Positions 1-6,412 of a stretch of 64,000 bases of DNA are shown here, in pieces. Origin of the DNA: Sphingomonas panacisoli (GTDB lineage: Bacteria > Pseudomonadota > Alphaproteobacteria > Sphingomonadales > Sphingomonadaceae); contig NZ_CP042306.1 in NCBI RefSeq assembly GCF_007859635.1, positions 744,001 to 808,000 of the forward strand, in the 5' to 3' direction. The position numbers and the translations under genes were made by a program. Numbering within the stretch: position 1 is the stretch's first letter; each line of letters begins with the position of its first letter. The notes under the pieces are model-generated. The model was not told where the DNA came from. It ran no database searches and worked only from the letters and a program-made list of their open reading frames with translations.

Positions 1-318
1 CCACAATTGCGAGATATAGTCGTAGATGCGCTGTGCGTGGCTTGCGTCGTCGGCATAGGCGGACGCCACGCGCACGAACAGGTCCTGGTACGATTCGCCC
101 GGGAGCAGGTAGCGGTCCTGCAGCGTGTCCTTGCCGAAATCGGTCAGCAACGCGTCGCGCGAATGGTCGACTTCGAGCGCATAGGGCTGCGGCGCGACGG
201 CCTTCGAATCTCGCTCGACCGGCTGGGCCTTGGCGACGTTCGCCAAGGCTTGGGTCGCTGCTTCGATCGCATCCGTCGCCATGTTCTCGCCCGTTCCTTC
301 GGTGTCTCTAAAATCCAT
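1..318 (-). CDS. nrdA: Ribonucleoside-diphosphate reductase alpha subunit, N-terminal part (runs off the left edge)
   Basis: Class I ribonucleotide reductase large subunit, which makes deoxyribonucleotides with the NrdB radical subunit. Only about 106 N-terminal residues are present. Reading leftward, the protein begins MDFRDTEG, has an Ala/Gln-rich linker, then the block TDFGKDTLQDRYLLPGESYQ and an IYDYISQLW helix typical of proteobacterial NrdA. Catalytic cysteines lie beyond the window. Two ATGs are adjacent (319-321 and 316-318) after a GGGGCGG ribosome site; an internal ATG at 280-282 would remove MDFRDTEG and is less likely. Regulation is suggested by the AT-rich boxes at 446-550. Confidence 0.9.
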   Translation of the reverse strand, partial: MDFRDTEGTGENMATDAIEAATQALANVAKAQPVERDSKAVAPQPYALEVDHSRDALLTDFGKDTLQDRYLLPGESYQDLFVRVASAYADDASHAQRIYDYISQLW

Positions 319-445
319 CATCCGCCCCTGCTGACCCGCTCGTTTCATCGACTCGGGGGACGAACCCCCATGCTACCAGTCGGGTTGCGGCGGCCAAGAA
401 CAAAAAGTGTCCACAGCCTGTGCACCGGGCACCAAAAATCCCCTT

Positions 446-464
446 CCGCAATATGGTATTGCGG
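446..464 (-). promoter_or_regulatory. 19-bp dyad upstream of nrdA
   Basis: The arms CCGCAATA and TATTGCGG flank TGG, a perfect 8-bp inverted repeat about 130 bp upstream of the nrdA start. Its AATAT centre resembles the neighbouring NrdR-like boxes, but the symmetry is better than a normal NrdR box, so another repressor is possible. Confidence 0.4.
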
Positions 465-504
465 TTAGCGATCTACCAGTGCTTGGGTTCCCCCCCGAAC
501 TGAA

Positions 505-550
505 CAGCTAAATATTGTGCCGATCCGGGCCGCGACGCAATATGCTAAAT
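505..550 (-). promoter_or_regulatory. Pair of NrdR-like boxes upstream of nrdA
   Basis: Two 16-bp sites, 505-520 (core CTAAATATTGTG) and 535-550 (core GCAATATGCT), lie 30 bp apart, close to three helical turns. The first matches roughly 12 of 16 positions of the NrdR consensus acaCwAtATaTwgtgt. Paired boxes at about this spacing upstream of nrd genes are the known NrdR arrangement. Assignment is inference from motif and position. Confidence 0.5.
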
Positions 551-706
551 GACGTTTTAAAGACTCCGTTCGTCGCTATTTTGATTCGGTTCGTCGGACG
601 CCTGTGGGGGCCGATCAGCCGCGACGCGCGGGTTTCTGCGGGCTTCGTGGAAAGCAAGTGAACGAAGGTCGAACTGGACAAATTTTTTCGCCGATCGTGC
701 GACGTG

Positions 707-722
707 CCACAACCGGTTGTGG
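707..722. promoter_or_regulatory. Perfect 16-bp palindrome downstream of the kinase gene
   Basis: CCACAACCGGTTGTGG is fully self-complementary and sits 22 bp beyond the kinase stop codon. No T-run follows on the minus strand, so it is not a typical intrinsic terminator. It may be an operator or a 3'-end hairpin. Confidence 0.4.
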
Positions 723-743
723 TCGGGCCGATCCAGCGTGATT

Positions 744-2099
744 CTAGTCCGGCAGCTCTACTGTCGCAATCAATCCGCCGCCGGCCGCTTCCGCCAGAAT
801 GAGCCTACCGCCGTGCAATTCGGCGAGTTCGCGCGCGATCGACAGGCCAAAGCCGTGGCCGTCGCTTACTTCGTCGAGCCGGCGGCCGGGCTGCATCGCG
901 GCGTCGCGCCGGTCGGCGGGAATACCGGGGCCGTCGTCGGCAATCGCGATACGGACGATGCCGCCTTGTGCCGCCGCGTCGATCGCGATCCGCGTGGCCG
1001 CGAAGCGCCAGCCATTGTCGAGCAGATTGCCGAGCAACTCGTCGAGGTCGTGCGGATCGATCCCGACCGAGAGATCGGGCGCGACCGACACCGTCGCGGT
1101 TACCGGTCGATCGGCATGGATCCGTGACAGCGCTGCGACCAGCCCCTCGATCGCGGGTGCCAGCGGAACGCGTGGCCGCGCACCGCCCGCGGAGTCGGCG
1201 CGCGCGCGGCCGAGATGATGGCGGATCGCACCGTCGATCCGCGCGACGTGCGCGGCGAGCGTGCCGTCCGGGTCGCGTCCGCCCTCGCGCAATTCGAGCG
1301 CCAGCGATGCGAGCGGCGTCTTGAGACCATGCGCCAGATTGGCGACGTGACCGCGCGCATTAGCCAGTTGCGCGGCATTCTGGTCGAGCAGCGCGTTGAG
1401 TTCGCGCGTGAGTGGCAGGAGCTCGCGCGGCTGGTCGTCCGGCACGCGCACGTCCTGGCCGGACCGGACCGCCGCCAAGGTCCGCCGCAGTCGGTCGAGC
1501 GGCTTCAGCCCGATATGGAGCTGGATCAGCGTCGCCAGTGCCAGCACCGCACCCAGTATCGCGAGCGTCCCGAGCAACGGCGTCAACGCACCGCGGATCG
1601 GGCGTTCGACCAGATCGCGCGGCGCCGACGCGAGCAACACCGCCGGCCCCGCGCTCGTCGGCACGGTCATGCGACGGGCGTGGAACCGCGTGCGATCGCT
1701 CAACTGGCCGTCGAGCGGGGTCGGTCGCGCCGTTTCCCCCTCATCGCGACCGCGGTGGCGGCGCTCGGGCTCGCGCGGCGGGAGGAGCGGCCCGGTGAAC
1801 TGATCGGCATCGATCGATCCGCGATGCGCGCGCGGCGTGTCGATCCGCCAGTTCCACCCGCTGTCGGGCGCGAAGCCGGGTTGCAATGCCGTCAGCCGTT
1901 CCTCGTCGATGCTGCCGTCGCCGCGGACGGTCGAGGCCATCAGCCCGAGCGAGGCGTCGAGGCGCTGGTCGATCCCGGCGATCACGAAGCGTTCGAGCAC
2001 GTGCCCGATCGCGAATGCCGCGACGATCAGCGCCGCGCCGGTGGCGAACGTCGCGACCAGCAGCAGCCGTCCGCGCAGGGATTGCGGCATCAGTCGCAT
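744..2099 (-). CDS. Sensor histidine kinase (HAMP, HisKA, HATPase)
   Basis: Membrane histidine kinase of 451 residues. Transmembrane segments lie near residues 11-33 and 170-192 and enclose a roughly 130-residue periplasmic sensor region with a charged Arg/Glu stretch. A HAMP linker follows at about 198-245. The phospho-acceptor is His257 in HGLKTPL. The ATPase domain shows the N box (LGNLLDNGW), DDGPGI and GHGFGL motifs. The start ATG overlaps the end of the response-regulator gene by 10 bp, so the pair is translationally coupled. Architecture resembles PhoQ-type sensors, but the signal cannot be read from sequence. Confidence 0.93.
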   Translation of the reverse strand: MRLMPQSLRGRLLLVATFATGAALIVAAFAIGHVLERFVIAGIDQRLDASLGLMASTVRGDGSIDEERLTALQPGFAPDSGWNWRIDTPRAHRGSIDADQFTGPLLPPREPERRHRGRDEGETARPTPLDGQLSDRTRFHARRMTVPTSAGPAVLLASAPRDLVERPIRGALTPLLGTLAILGAVLALATLIQLHIGLKPLDRLRRTLAAVRSGQDVRVPDDQPRELLPLTRELNALLDQNAAQLANARGHVANLAHGLKTPLASLALELREGGRDPDGTLAAHVARIDGAIRHHLGRARADSAGGARPRVPLAPAIEGLVAALSRIHADRPVTATVSVAPDLSVGIDPHDLDELLGNLLDNGWRFAATRIAIDAAAQGGIVRIAIADDGPGIPADRRDAAMQPGRRLDEVSDGHGFGLSIARELAELHGGRLILAEAAGGGLIATVELPD

Positions 2100-2761
2100 C
2101 GCGGCTCGTCGGTCAGGCGATAGCCGCGCCCGCGCACCGTCTCGATCAGTGCCGCGCCAATCTTCTTGCGGAGCCGCCCGACGATCACTTCGAGCGAATT
2201 GGAATCGGGATCGGCATCGCTTTCATAGGCGTGCTCGATCAAATCGAGCCGATCGATCACGATCCCCTTGCGCAGCATCAGCGCCGACAGCACGCGCCAT
2301 TCGAGCGCGGTTAGGCGCAAGGGCAATCCGTCGAGCTCGAACTGCCCGGTCTGCGCGTCGAAGGCGAGGGGGCCGCACACGATCCGCGCGGCGGCATGCC
2401 CGGCGGCGCGGCGGGCGAGCGCGCGCAGCCGCATCACCAGTTCCTCGACGCGGAACGGCTTCGTCAGGTAATCGTCGGCGCCGGCGCGAAACCCCTCGAC
2501 CTTGTCCGACCAGCCGTCGCGCGCGGTCAGGATCAGGACGGGCAGGCTGCGCCCCGCGTCGCGCCATTCCTTCAGCACCGTGATCCCCGGCTTCACCGGC
2601 AGGCCGAGGTCGAGCACCGCCGCGTCGTAAATGCCGGTGTCGCCCAGATGTGCGCCGTCTTCGCCATTCGCGGCGATATCGACGGCGAAATGCTCCGCCC
2701 GCAACGCGCGGGCGATACCGTCGGCCAGGTCGGCGTCGTCCTCGACCAGCAGGATGCGCAT
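2090..2761 (-). CDS. OmpR/PhoB-type response regulator
   Basis: A 223-residue DNA-binding response regulator, partner of the kinase at 744-2099. The receiver domain has acidic residues in LLVEDDAD, the predicted phosphorylation site Asp51 in VLDLGLP, Thr79 in ILTARD and Lys101 in TKPF. The winged-helix domain occupies about 130-220 and ends RGRGYRL. An in-frame upstream ATG at 2806 would add 15 residues and break the usual MRILLVEDD start, so 2761 is chosen. It is transcribed divergently from the gene at 2885 and probably controls the shared intergenic dyad. Confidence 0.94.
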   Translation of the reverse strand: MRILLVEDDADLADGIARALRAEHFAVDIAANGEDGAHLGDTGIYDAAVLDLGLPVKPGITVLKEWRDAGRSLPVLILTARDGWSDKVEGFRAGADDYLTKPFRVEELVMRLRALARRAAGHAAARIVCGPLAFDAQTGQFELDGLPLRLTALEWRVLSALMLRKGIVIDRLDLIEHAYESDADPDSNSLEVIVGRLRKKIGAALIETVRGRGYRLTDEPRCD

Positions 2762-2807
2762 ATCGTCTCCTTCGGCCGTTCGCCTACGCCCACTGCTTAA
2801 ACTCAAT

Positions 2808-2825
2808 CTGAACGTGGGGGTTCAG
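2808..2825. promoter_or_regulatory. Inverted repeat in the divergent promoter of the two-component system
   Basis: CTGAAC, a 6-bp spacer, then GTTCAG, lying 47 bp before the regulator start and 60 bp before the OB-fold gene. It is a plausible binding site for the adjacent response regulator acting on both promoters. This is inferred from position and symmetry only. Confidence 0.4.
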
Positions 2826-2884
2826 CGTGGTGCGGGGCCGACTCGCTACAACGCCGCCATCGCCAACCACAAAGGATGAAGACA

Positions 2885-3427
2885 ATGATCGATACGAGCA
2901 AATTCACGATGGGTCTGTCGCCCAAGGCACGGCTCGGGCTGGGTGGGGCGGCGTTGCTGGCGTTGGGGCTGGCCGGCGGCGCGGGGGCGACCAAGCTGAC
3001 GCGTCCGGCGGTAGAGATGGCGCCGGTGATGCCGGTGGCGATCGCCACGCTGCCCAACCGCAGCGGGCCGGTCACGGTCAAGGGCAAGGTGGCGGAGGTC
3101 TATGGCGACCGCTTCACCGTCACCGACGGCAGCGGCAAGACGATGGTCGATGCGCGCGAAGGCGATGCGATGGTGCAGCCCGGCGCGACGTTGCTGGTGC
3201 AGGGCCGCTACGACGACGGTCAGTTGCGCGCGTCGTTCCTGGTCGACGGCAATGGCCGGATCGCGTCGGTCGGTCCCGCCGGCCGTCCGCCGCACGGACC
3301 GAAGGGCCCCGGCGCACGCGGCCCGGCCGGCCCCGATAGTCCGCCGCCGCCGCCCGCCAACGGCTGCCCGCCGCCGCCGGCACCGAGCGCTGCTGCAGCG
3401 CCGCAACTTGCGCCGGCTACCAAGTAA
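2885..3427 (+). CDS. Membrane-anchored OB-fold (DUF5666-like) protein with proline-rich tail
   Basis: A 180-residue exported protein. An N-terminal hydrophobic segment at about residues 18-36 is followed by a small beta-rich OB-like domain (VTVKGKVAEVYGDRFTVTDG, ending near FLVDGNGRI) and a tail rich in Pro, Gly and Ala, including PPPPP runs. The start at 2885 is preferred over the ATG at 2876 because the AAAGGA site ends 9 bases before 2885 and overlaps the upstream ATG. Divergent from a kinase/regulator pair, it is probably their target or accessory envelope sensor. The exact function is unknown. Confidence 0.75.
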   Translation: MIDTSKFTMGLSPKARLGLGGAALLALGLAGGAGATKLTRPAVEMAPVMPVAIATLPNRSGPVTVKGKVAEVYGDRFTVTDGSGKTMVDAREGDAMVQPGATLLVQGRYDDGQLRASFLVDGNGRIASVGPAGRPPHGPKGPGARGPAGPDSPPPPPANGCPPPPAPSAAAAPQLAPATK

Positions 3428-3441
3428 GCATGCCTGTCGAA

Positions 3442-3471
3442 CCCCTCCGCCAATCTTGCGGAGGGGCTTTT
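3442..3471 (+). terminator. Rho-independent terminator after the OB-fold gene
   Basis: Perfect 9-bp GC-rich stem (CCCCTCCGC / GCGGAGGGG) with a 7-nt loop followed by CTTTT, 14 bp after the stop codon. Confidence 0.85.
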
Positions 3472-3613
3472 CGGCCAACGGCCGATCGATTGAGGTTGGC
3501 GCAATTGGTGGGTTTTGGTTGGCCAACGCGACGCGGTCCTTCCCGTAGCGCTGCGGTTGCAATCAAACTCCTGCTGTCTCTGGAACGGATGCGCCGAAGG
3601 CATGCACAGCAGC

Positions 3614-4459
3614 CTAGTCACGGCACGTGGCAAGAATCTGGCGTAGCAAACGGGAATCATCAGATCGCATGCGTTGGCGCGAACCGCATAGATACACGGA
3701 GTTCGAAACCAGTGTCCCGAGAACAACCAGGCCGGGCCCAACCGCCTCGACGGGTGCAATCGTGTATCCTCTGCCCGCGCGGACGCTGGCGAAAGCTTCT
3801 TCCAGTTCGTCATGATGATCGCCGCGAGTGATATGCTCCGGCTGATGCCCGAGCACTGCGGCGAACCATTTTGCGAAGACGAATTCATATTCCTCATAGG
3901 TTACCCACCGGCCTGCTGCGAGAGCATGGGGATCGAAGGATTCCAACCCGGATGGCGCGATCAAGCCGAGTTGTTCGATCGCCACTGCCTCGCACTCGAA
4001 GGGCGCGGCAATTACCGGTCGATATGAAACGATCAGATCGACTTCTCCGGCCGCGAGCATTTCGACCAGTTGATCGTGCGACCCGGTGCGCAGGACCATT
4101 CGTCGCTTGACGGGAAGCGCGGCGAGGAGACGGTCCGCGAGCACATAGCGGCCGAACCCCGGAACTGCGCCGATCCGAAGCGGCGAGTCGAAGTTGCCGG
4201 CTGCGACTTCACCCGCGGCTCGGTCGAGTTCGGCGAATGCGCGACCGACGGCCTCGTAGAGGATGCGGCCGCTTGGCGTGAGCCGCATGCCGCGACCGAA
4301 GCGTTCGACCAGCACAGCACCGACAGACCGTTCGAAGCGGCGCAGATCGGCATGCACCGCAGGCGGTGACTTGCCGATCGTCCGGGCCGCAGCGGTGACG
4401 CCGCCCGCTTTCGCGATCGCATAAAAGGCCGCAGCGCGGCGCAAATCGGCAGGGTTCAT
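3614..4459 (-). CDS. LysR-family transcriptional regulator
   Basis: A 281-residue LysR-type regulator. An N-terminal winged HTH at about residues 4-62 contains the pattern GGVTAAARTIGKSPPAVHAD and LVERFGRG with TPSG. The rest is the two-lobed effector domain starting near LRIGAVPGFG. It is divergent from the secreted protein gene at 4549 and may control it; the inverted repeat at 4477-4500 lies between them. The effector is unknown. GC content is somewhat lower here than in flanking genes. Confidence 0.9.
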   Translation of the reverse strand: MNPADLRRAAAFYAIAKAGGVTAAARTIGKSPPAVHADLRRFERSVGAVLVERFGRGMRLTPSGRILYEAVGRAFAELDRAAGEVAAGNFDSPLRIGAVPGFGRYVLADRLLAALPVKRRMVLRTGSHDQLVEMLAAGEVDLIVSYRPVIAAPFECEAVAIEQLGLIAPSGLESFDPHALAAGRWVTYEEYEFVFAKWFAAVLGHQPEHITRGDHHDELEEAFASVRAGRGYTIAPVEAVGPGLVVLGTLVSNSVYLCGSRQRMRSDDSRLLRQILATCRD

Positions 4460-4476
4460 AATTCACCTGAACTGAA

Positions 4477-4500
4477 AATTACGCCCCAAACTTTGTAATT
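4477..4500. promoter_or_regulatory. LysR-type operator candidate
   Basis: AATTAC and GTAATT separated by 12 bp, located between the divergent LysR gene and the gene at 4549. The spacing and T..A symmetry fit the T-N11-A style of LysR sites. Confidence 0.45.
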
Positions 4501-4548
4501 CTCGAAGTCCGGTAAGAGCAATAGCGATCTTGGCTTAGGGAGATTGCA

Positions 4549-5283
4549 ATGCATAGTTCGACCGCGTTGGCCTTGGCGGCACTGCTCACCTGGGCATCAC
4601 CTGCAGTGGGGCAAGCAGCGCCGCAGTTCGCGCAACTTTATTCTTACCAGGTGCTTTCACCTCCGGCCTTCATCGAGGGATATCGGACACATCTGCGCTG
4701 GCACGAGGCGGTGGGTGATACGCTCGTCTGGTACGGCTGGACGGTGGCTTCGGGGCCGCGTCGGGGAATGTTCGTCGACGGGACCTTTGGTGTGACGCTG
4801 GAGCAGCTCGATCGTCGGCCGCAGCTCGCGGCGGACCGAGACGATTTCATTCGCAACGTCGCGCAGCATGTGCGACCTGTCGATGTCGAAACCTGGGAAC
4901 TGTGGCGTGGACCTACCGGCGATACCCCGCTCGAGGATCGCAAGCCCGGTGCCGTAATGGACGTGTTCGTAATCGACGTGGAGCCAGCGCGTGTCGCGGC
5001 GTTCGAACGAGTGCTCGGGCAGCCAAGTGCGCGAGGGCCGCACGGATGGACCTGGTATCGCGCGGTCCGGAGCGGTTCTGCGACGGAGTTCATGCTGCTC
5101 GTCAACCGCGCCAAATGGGATGATCTGTCGCCGATCGGCGCAACTTTTACCGAACTGTTGCGACGTGGCTACGGCCCGACCCGTGCCGCTGCGGCGCTCT
5201 CGCAAATGCGCGGCGTAAGGAGCGAGGTCTGGAGTTACGAACCGCGGTTGTCATTGCTGCCGGGCGTTACGCTAGCTCCCTGA
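4549..5283 (+). CDS. Secreted hypothetical protein
   Basis: A 244-residue protein with a cleavable signal peptide (hydrophobic core about residues 5-20, likely cut after AVGQA). The mature part is rich in Trp and Tyr, including RTHLRWHEAV, WYGWTVASGPRRG and ETWELWRG. I do not recognise a named family; two similar halves suggest a dimeric alpha-beta-barrel-like fold, which is a guess. GGGAG precedes the ATG by 7 bases. It is divergent from the LysR gene and 46 bp upstream of a LysE-type exporter, so one regulated unit is possible. Confidence 0.7.
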   Translation: MHSSTALALAALLTWASPAVGQAAPQFAQLYSYQVLSPPAFIEGYRTHLRWHEAVGDTLVWYGWTVASGPRRGMFVDGTFGVTLEQLDRRPQLAADRDDFIRNVAQHVRPVDVETWELWRGPTGDTPLEDRKPGAVMDVFVIDVEPARVAAFERVLGQPSARGPHGWTWYRAVRSGSATEFMLLVNRAKWDDLSPIGATFTELLRRGYGPTRAAAALSQMRGVRSEVWSYEPRLSLLPGVTLAP

Positions 5284-5329
5284 GCGATTGTGCGTCGTAT
5301 TGCCGAGGAGATATCGATGCTGGATATCG

Positions 5330-5965
5330 GTGGATTCTGAGTTGCTTCCGCCCCTTCCAACGTTTTTCGCCTTCGCGGTTGCGGGGCTCATGCTGAACTT
5401 GATCCCCGGGGCCGACATGATGTTCGTCATCACCACGGCGGCGGGCCGCAACGCCAGGGCGGGGGTGAAGGCCGCACTTGGGATCGGCACAGGAACGCTG
5501 GTGCACATCGTGGTCAGCGTGGTTGGGCTAGCGGCATTGTTGGCGGCGGAACCGTTACTTTATCGCGCGTTGCGTATTGCCGGCGCGCTCTATTTGATCT
5601 GGATTGCCTACTCGCTCGTTCGGCCCAAGCAACGTGGCGGAGGGCCCGCTGAGATCAGCGGGGCAGGCGGGCGACCATTCGTCACGGGGATATTGATCAA
5701 TGTCACCAACCCTAAAGTCGCGCTGTTTTTCGTCGCGTTTCTTCCGCAATTCACCACACGCGGGCTCGCGCATCCAGCGGTCGAAATGTTGTGCTTGGGG
5801 CTGTGGTTCAACTTGGTGGGCACCGGCGTAAACTGTCTGGTGGCGTTGTCGGCAGCACGAGTGAGCAAATTGCTGAATGGCCATGCCGCGCTTGGTAAGG
5901 CGTTCAAATGGACCGGCGCGCTAATGCTGGCGGGAATAGGCGCAAGTTTAGCGTTGAACGTGTAG
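5330..5965 (+). CDS. LysE/RhtB-family amino-acid exporter
   Basis: A 211-residue inner-membrane protein with about six hydrophobic segments. The family pattern NLIPGADMMFV near the start and the NVTNPKVALFFVAFLPQF loop in the middle are clear LysE/RhtB signatures. No ATG is available in frame; GTG at 5330 is chosen, with TTG at 5342 as an alternative. A GAGGAG site at 5305-5310 instead fits an ATG at 5317 that opens a 7-codon ORF (MLDIGGF) overlapping this start, so translation by coupling is possible. Substrate unknown. Confidence 0.82.
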   Translation: MDSELLPPLPTFFAFAVAGLMLNLIPGADMMFVITTAAGRNARAGVKAALGIGTGTLVHIVVSVVGLAALLAAEPLLYRALRIAGALYLIWIAYSLVRPKQRGGGPAEISGAGGRPFVTGILINVTNPKVALFFVAFLPQFTTRGLAHPAVEMLCLGLWFNLVGTGVNCLVALSAARVSKLLNGHAALGKAFKWTGALMLAGIGASLALNV

Positions 5966-6060
5966 CGCCCGCCACCAATCACCTCACCTTACTTTTTCGC
6001 GAGGCGGCTGATCGATTGGAGTGGACGCGAGCGCGGTGCTGTGGTCGGGCCGACGACGCA

Positions 6061-6411
6061 ATGCTGTATCTAATCCTCAAGGCGGCGATCTCCGGCATTC
6101 TGATCGCGATCGCTTCGACGCTGGCGAAGCGCTATCCCGGCTTCGGCGCGCTGATCGCGTCGCTGCCGCTGGTGTCGGTGCTCGGGATGATCTGGCTGTG
6201 GCACGAGAAGCCCGATGCGGAGAATATGGCCGCGCATGCCGGCGCGACGTTCTGGTACGTCCTGCCGTCGCTGCCGATGTTCCTGCTGATTCCCGTACTC
6301 TTGCGGCACGGCGCCAATTTCTGGGTCGCGCTGGCGCTGGGATGCGCGCTGACCGTCCTGCTCTACGCGCTGATGACGTGGGTCGGCCCGCGGTTCGGGC
6401 TGACCCTCTAG
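6061..6411 (+). CDS. DUF3147 family membrane protein
   Basis: A 116-residue integral membrane protein with about four transmembrane helices. The pattern SLPLVSVLGMIWLWHE followed by HAGATFWYVLPSLPMF is characteristic of the DUF3147 family as I recall it. No function is known. The chosen ATG begins MLYLILKAAISG; the open frame extends upstream into non-membrane sequence with no better start. It converges on the GGDEF/EAL gene with one base between the stop codons. Confidence 0.75.
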   Translation: MLYLILKAAISGILIAIASTLAKRYPGFGALIASLPLVSVLGMIWLWHEKPDAENMAAHAGATFWYVLPSLPMFLLIPVLLRHGANFWVALALGCALTVLLYALMTWVGPRFGLTL

Positions 6412-6412
6412 A

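Larger units (their letters stand above)
322..743. other. Intergenic region upstream of nrdA, downstream of the sensor kinase gene
   Basis: About 420 bp without a convincing gene; ORFs here lack homology-like features. It contains a perfect 19-bp dyad at 446-464, two further AT-rich boxes at 505-520 and 535-550, GANTC sites (350, 562, 583 and 740), and a perfect 16-bp palindrome at 707-722. Most of this probably belongs to the nrdA control region. Confidence 0.6.
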
